The position numbers and the translations under genes were made by a program. Below, in pieces: positions 59,507-64,000 of a stretch of 64,000 bases of DNA. The notes beneath the pieces were generated by a model. The model was given only the letters and a program-made list of their open reading frames with translations. It searched no databases and was not told the DNA's origin. The stretch's first letter is position 1. Each line of letters starts with the position of its first letter. This DNA comes from Myxococcales bacterium (GTDB taxonomy: Bacteria; Myxococcota; Myxococcia; Myxococcales; JAJYLH01): positions 153,073-217,072 of the forward strand of contig JAJYLH010000002.1 in the NCBI GenBank assembly GCA_021787845.1. The letters run 5' to 3'.

Positions 59507-62500
59507 CTACCCACCGGAGAGGGCCGGACCGCCGACGGTCACCTCGGGGCTGCGGCCGGTGCCGCCCGGTCCTTCGGCATCGAGCGCGGTCGCCTCGCAA
59601 CGCCAGGTGTCGCCCGCCTTGACGAGCCGTCCGGGCACCGCCTCCGAGCTCTGTGCAAAAGGCTGGCGCCGTCCGTTTCGAAACCAGGCGAACTCGTAGC
59701 TGACCCGGTCGCCGTCCGGGTCGACCGCGCGACGCGCGAGCTCACATCGAAGCTCGGTCCCCGCGGTGGCCGTCGCCGGAACCAGCCTGAGCCGCGGCGC
59801 GTTCGGCGGCGTGTTGGCGACGGCGACGGCCGCGCTCGTGGCTGACGACGACTCGTGCCCGTCGCTCGCGGTCGCCTCGCAGCGCCAGGTCTGGCCTTTC
59901 TTCACCAGCGCGCCGGGCACCCGCGCCGGGTCGGCCAGCGAGCCGAGCTGCACCCCTGCCGGGGGGAACCAGCGGTAGGTGTACCGGACCCGGTCGCCGT
60001 CCGGGTCGACCGCCTCGGTGGCGATGGCGCAGGTGAGGTCTTCGCCGCCCTCGGGTACCCCGGGGACGACCGCCACGGACGGGGGACCTGGCGCGGCGTC
60101 TTCGATGACCGCGGCGGCCGTGGCGACCGGGCTTGTCGCCTGGCCGTCGGAGGCGACGACGTCGCAGCGCCAGTGTTGCCCGTGCGCGAGCATCGCGCCA
60201 TCGAGCCGGGGGCCAGCGCCCGCCGGGAAGACGACGCCGTCACGGGTCCAGCGATACGACAGGGTCAGCGGATCGTGATCGGCGTCGGTCGCCGGATGGA
60301 CGGTGGCGCATTCGAGGCCGGTGACCACGGTCGGGTGCGCCGGCTCCATCGCCAGGACCGGCGCGGCCGGCGCGACGTTCTGGACGACAGCGCTCGCCCA
60401 GGCCGGTGGCCCTTCTGCCTCCCCATCGAAGGCGACGACCCGGACCCGCCACCGGTCGCCGTGGCGAACCTCGCCCGGCTTCAAGCGCGCGCGGTCGCCG
60501 ACGTCGGTGGCGAGAAGGCCGTTGCGATACCACCGGAAGCGGTACGCCAGCGCGTCGTGATCGGGGTCCGCCGCCGGGGTCTGGATGACCGCCTGAAGCC
60601 CCGTCTCGATGGTCGCACGCGCGGGATCGATCCGGACGACCGGTGCGCCCGGCGGCGTGTCGCGCGGGCGGATCTCCACCTCCCCGGAGGGACCGGCAGC
60701 GCCGTCGGAATCCACCGGCGTTACCGTGACGAGCCAGCGCTGCCCCTTGGCGAAAGCGCCGGCGGGGAGCGTCTGCGGCTCCCAACTTCCCGGCGGAACC
60801 GTCCCGGTGGCGCCGCCATCGTTCGCCGCGATCGCCGGCGGACGAGGCGACACCTCGGCCGGCTTGCCGTCGACGGTCCACTTCCACCGGTAGGTGATGC
60901 CGTCTCCGTCAGGGTCTGCGGAGGGTTGCGCGATGGAGACGGTCGCGCTCTGGCCGACGGTCGGCGACGAGCGGTCGACGGCGAGAATCGGCCGAGTGGG
61001 AGCGCTGTTGCCGACCGTCACCTCGGCGCGGGCCGAAGGACCCTGCTCTTTGCCGTCGGTCGGGGTCATCTCGACCGTCCAGGTCTCGCCCTTCTTGGTC
61101 GCGCTCGCCGGCACCCCAAGCTGACCAGGAGCGCCGTAGGGCTGCCCGTTCTCGAACCACTGCACCTGGTAGCTCACCGGGTCGCCGTCCGGATCGCGCG
61201 CGGGGTTGGCCACACCGGCGACCAGCGCGTCGGTCGTCTTCGGATGTGCGGGCGAAATCGAGATGGTCGGCGCCGAGGGTGGCGCGTCGACCAGCTTCAC
61301 TTCCGCCTCGACCTGCGGGCCGGCGAGCTCGCCGTCGGTCGCCCAGACCTCGGCGACAACGGTCTGGCCCTTGCGTGCGCCTCGGCGCGGGAACCAGGCG
61401 CGGTCCGGCGGCAGCGACTGCGGCGCACCGTCGACGAGAAACGCATAGCGGTAGCGGATCCGGTCGCCGTCCGCGTCGGTCGACGGTTTCGTCACCGTCA
61501 CGTGGATGTCGTCATCGATCGTCGGCTGGAGCGGCGCGAGGGCGATCGCCGGCGCGGTGGGCGGGCTGTCGCGGACGGCGACCTGCGCCTCGGCCGCCGG
61601 GCCATCCAGGGCGCCGTCGGTGGGCGTCACCCGGACGCGCCACACCTCGCCCTTGCGCAGCTCGGAGCTCGGAATGGTGGGAGTCGTCGCCGCCGGCACG
61701 TCGTCGCGGTACCACTGATAGCGATAGAAGACCGGATCGCCGTCGTCGTCGGCCGACGCGGCGGCGAAGGAGACGGAAAGGGTGTCGGTGACCAGCGGCG
61801 CTTTCGGGAGGAGGACGACCTGCGGCGCGGTCGGCGCGGTGTCGGCGACGACCAGGACGTTCGAGCGAACGATCTGCGCACCCGGCCCCTCCCGGTAGAC
61901 CGCGTAGTCCTGGGGCGCCTGGACCTCGGCCTGCCAGCGCTGCCCCTTCTTCACGCGCGCGCCCGGCACCTCATGAAGGCCGTCGAGGTCGGGCTGGCGC
62001 TTTTCGTCGAGCGTCCAGCGCACGAGCGTCTTCGGCTCCGGCGTGCCGTCGAGGTCGAAGAAGTCGTACGTCAGCCGAACGTCCTCGCCGGCGCGCACGC
62101 CCCTCGGGCCGAGGACCGCGTTCTTGTAGCGCGGCGGGTTCGGTCCATAGCGGCCCTGCCGCTGAGCGTCGTGGCTGGGCGCCGGCCAGGACAGGTGGCT
62201 CATCGCGAGCGAGCCGGTCCGTTCCAGTCGATAGCCGTAGACGGTGCCGTCGGGCGCGCCCACCACCATCTCGACGTTCTCGTCGGGGACGAGGTCGCCC
62301 AGCACCGGCGCCGCGAGCAGGTCGGTGGAGACGCGCAAGGGGAAGCCGTCCAGCGGCTGCCCGTGCCGGTCGAAGGCGTAGACGTCGCCGTCGCGGGAGG
62401 CGGCGTAGACCTCGTCGAACCCGTCGCGATCGCCGTCGCCGACCACCACCGGGGCGGTGATGCGAGGCCCGGCCGCGACGGGGAACCCGGGAAGCGCCCG

Positions 62501-63454
62501 CCCTTCGGCATTCCAAGCATAGATCTTGCCGTCGCCGGAGCCGACCACGACGTCCAGTCCGCCCTGGCGATCGAGATCCGTGAGCGCTGGTCCTCCATAG
62601 ATGCGGTAGCCAGTAGCGGCAGGGAAGCCGGGGACCGAGAGCCCCTGGCCGACCCGGCTGCCGTCGGCGTTGACCGCGTAGACGCTGAAATCCTCGCTGG
62701 AGAACACGATCTCTTCTTCGCCGTCGTTGTCGATGTCGCCGAAGGCCGGCGCGCCGGCAATCGAGAAGCGGGTCGGCACGGGAAAGCCGGCGGCGATCTG
62801 CCCGGTCGCGAGGACGGCGTAGAGCTTGCCGGAGTCGGTCCCCACCGCGAGCGCCGGCCGGCCGCCGCGGACCAGGCTCCCGAAGGAGACGGGGCTCGTC
62901 AGCGCGCCGCTAAGCTGCACCGGAAACCCCGGGAGGGAGCGCTCCCGGCTATCGACGGCGAGGAGCTTGCCTTGCCGCGAGCCGACCACCAGGTCGAGGC
63001 GGCCGTCGTCGTCCACGTCCACCAGGGTCGGACCGTCGCCAGGACCGCCGGGCACGAAGAGCGGCTTCTTCCACAGAGGTGTTCCGTCGGGATGGACGAC
63101 GACCACCGCCCCATCGCCGGTGTCGCCGAAGGTGAAGGAGACCGCGATTTCCGCCCGGCCGTCGCCGTCGAGGTCGCCCACGGCCATCGGGCCCGCGACC
63201 TGGGCGCTGGCGCGACCGGTCATCGCCGAGAGGTCGAAGGGGCCGGCCGAGAGCGACCCGTCCGAGTTGAAGATGGTCACCTTGCCGTCGGCCTCGACCA
63301 CGAGCTCGCGGTGGCCGTCGCCGTTCAGGTCGGCGATGGCGCACGGCTGGCGGATGACGCCGTCGACGTGAACCGGAAAGCCCGGGAGGCTCAGCGGCAT
63401 CGCCGACGCGACGGCCGAGACGAAGACGAGCAACGCGCCCGCGCGCGCGATCAT
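59507..63454 (-). CDS. Large secreted FG-GAP/VCBS propeller protein with repeated beta domains
   Basis: A 1,315-residue protein. Signal MIARAGALLVFVSAVASAMP. Residues ~25-430 form FG-GAP/VCBS-type beta-propeller blades with Ca-binding loops ('IADLNGDGHRELVV', 'VGDLDGDGRAEIAV', 'DVDDDGRLDLVVGS', 'FGDIDNDGEEEIVF', 'VGDGDRDGFDEVYAAS'). Residues ~500-1,315 carry about nine ~90-residue units following 'P.TxDxLxxxxxxpsxDxDGDxvxYxYxWxxxGxxxxxxxxxpxxxxxkGxxWxvxvtptDGxxxGp', fibronectin/PKD-like. It is probably an adhesive surface or matrix protein. The start is the ATG before IARAGALL. Confidence 0.82.
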   Translation of the reverse strand: MIARAGALLVFVSAVASAMPLSLPGFPVHVDGVIRQPCAIADLNGDGHRELVVEADGKVTIFNSDGSLSAGPFDLSAMTGRASAQVAGPMAVGDLDGDGRAEIAVSFTFGDTGDGAVVVVHPDGTPLWKKPLFVPGGPGDGPTLVDVDDDGRLDLVVGSRQGKLLAVDSRERSLPGFPVQLSGALTSPVSFGSLVRGGRPALAVGTDSGKLYAVLATGQIAAGFPVPTRFSIAGAPAFGDIDNDGEEEIVFSSEDFSVYAVNADGSRVGQGLSVPGFPAATGYRIYGGPALTDLDRQGGLDVVVGSGDGKIYAWNAEGRALPGFPVAAGPRITAPVVVGDGDRDGFDEVYAASRDGDVYAFDRHGQPLDGFPLRVSTDLLAAPVLGDLVPDENVEMVVGAPDGTVYGYRLERTGSLAMSHLSWPAPSHDAQRQGRYGPNPPRYKNAVLGPRGVRAGEDVRLTYDFFDLDGTPEPKTLVRWTLDEKRQPDLDGLHEVPGARVKKGQRWQAEVQAPQDYAVYREGPGAQIVRSNVLVVADTAPTAPQVVLLPKAPLVTDTLSVSFAAASADDDGDPVFYRYQWYRDDVPAATTPTIPSSELRKGEVWRVRVTPTDGALDGPAAEAQVAVRDSPPTAPAIALAPLQPTIDDDIHVTVTKPSTDADGDRIRYRYAFLVDGAPQSLPPDRAWFPRRGARKGQTVVAEVWATDGELAGPQVEAEVKLVDAPPSAPTISISPAHPKTTDALVAGVANPARDPDGDPVSYQVQWFENGQPYGAPGQLGVPASATKKGETWTVEMTPTDGKEQGPSARAEVTVGNSAPTRPILAVDRSSPTVGQSATVSIAQPSADPDGDGITYRWKWTVDGKPAEVSPRPPAIAANDGGATGTVPPGSWEPQTLPAGAFAKGQRWLVTVTPVDSDGAAGPSGEVEIRPRDTPPGAPVVRIDPARATIETGLQAVIQTPAADPDHDALAYRFRWYRNGLLATDVGDRARLKPGEVRHGDRWRVRVVAFDGEAEGPPAWASAVVQNVAPAAPVLAMEPAHPTVVTGLECATVHPATDADHDPLTLSYRWTRDGVVFPAGAGPRLDGAMLAHGQHWRCDVVASDGQATSPVATAAAVIEDAAPGPPSVAVVPGVPEGGEDLTCAIATEAVDPDGDRVRYTYRWFPPAGVQLGSLADPARVPGALVKKGQTWRCEATASDGHESSSATSAAVAVANTPPNAPRLRLVPATATAGTELRCELARRAVDPDGDRVSYEFAWFRNGRRQPFAQSSEAVPGRLVKAGDTWRCEATALDAEGPGGTGRSPEVTVGGPALSGG

Positions 63455-64000
63455 GCGTCCTCCGCGAGGCCGCCTGCGGACCGCGTCGAACGAGCCTCGC
63501 CGCACGCGCCTTGCGTCGGCAGCTCGGCGGCGGTCTTGAGGGGCGCGACCAGAGTGGAGCTCGGGAGGCGACGCGCGACGGGCAGGCCGGAAGGACCCAG
63601 ATGTGAGCGGGCCGATCGTACCTGGGCCAGTTCGTTGAGCGACGCCGCGGGCATGGTCTCTTGGGCCGTGCACGAGAGGCCGAGTCTACCGGCTTTCTCG
63701 CCCTCCGAGGGAACGCCGCGCGACGAGCGACGATCGACCGCGCCGGGCACTTCGCCGGCGAGGCCAAACGCGACGGGGCGGGTCAGGGAAGCGAGACCGC
63801 AAACGCCAGGCGGCAGCGGCACAGTCCTCCATCCGGCGCAGGTCGATCGCCAGCGGGGCAATCCCTCCGATGGCCACCCCTGCGCGCCAATCGGCGCGCC
63901 GCGTGACCGCGCCGGGACCGTCGTGGCCAGCGGGAGCGCTTCTAATCTCCGGCCTCAGCCGGGCGCGAAGAGGAACGGGAAGCTGACGGGCGCGTCCTGG
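63455..64000. other. Window end, no supported gene
   Basis: About 545 bp upstream of the propeller protein. The frames present are short and Arg-rich without family features. It presumably includes that gene's promoter; nothing clear was seen. A gene truncated by the window edge cannot be excluded in the last ~50 bp. Confidence 0.4.

Overview
The window is about 64 kb of very GC-rich DNA with dense genes, many GTG starts and ATGA overlaps. It carries sigma-54-type promoters, many secreted lipoproteins with Asp-Ala-Gly-rich linkers, and an extracellular contractile injection system (eCIS) cluster. Together these suggest a Myxococcota (deltaproteobacterial) chromosome. That assignment is inference, because no rRNA is present. 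Everything here is read from sequence; no database search was run.

Layout. (1) 1-4.7 kb: a TetR-controlled, LolA-like / FtsX-permease / ABC-ATPase export operon with a palindromic operator. (2) 4.9-8.9 kb: a Uma2-family nuclease-like protein, a HAD phosphatase, and a TPR/winged-helix protein coupled to an Hsp70. (3) 9.3-30.8 kb: the eCIS region on the minus strand. In order of transcription it holds a gpD-type hub fused to a ~1,000-residue extension, a DUF4255 protein, sheath 1, tube 1, a divergent tube-like protein, a Zn-ribbon tail-assembly protein, a DUF6760 protein, sheath 2, tube 2, a 1,431-residue Pro/Ala-rich protein, a LysM tube-initiator protein and a gpV spike. It is followed by a membrane protein and a repeat-rich lipoprotein. 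Genes for gp25, baseplate J and the AAA+ ATPase are not in the window. A 17-bp motif, AGAGAACRNCGTTCACC, occurs three times, in or beside the intergenic regions upstream of the hub and of the two tubes.

(4) 31-35.1 kb: galU, a secreted protein and priA. (5) 35.2-43.7 kb: comM is interrupted by a ~6-kb, lower-GC island flanked by a ~790-bp direct repeat of the comM promoter and 5' half. The left copy is truncated at the Walker A motif and the right copy is complete. The island encodes a ribbon-helix-helix-like protein and a translationally coupled set of four secreted proteins, one with an eqolisin-like (peptidase G1) domain. (6) 43.7-49.3 kb: recA, a degenerate GGDEF protein, a membrane glycosyltransferase-like protein, cinA, pgpA and pssA. 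(7) 49.5-54.8 kb: a Vps62-like protein, glpK, an alpha/beta hydrolase, a DUF3467 protein, a small conserved-looking protein and comEA.

(8) 54.8-59.2 kb: recR, ybaB, dnaX, SRP RNA with terminator, three tRNA-Ser genes, tadA and tRNA-Arg(ACG). (9) 59.5-63.5 kb: a large secreted FG-GAP propeller / repeated beta-domain protein.

Two themes tie genes together. The eCIS genes share a dispersed motif and contain intra-operon hairpins that could set sheath/tube stoichiometry. The comM genes (both copies) and the comEA module share nearly identical regulatory architecture: twin 15-bp palindromes exactly 54 bp upstream of a sigma-54 GG-N10-GC promoter. This points to one enhancer-binding protein controlling DNA-uptake functions.
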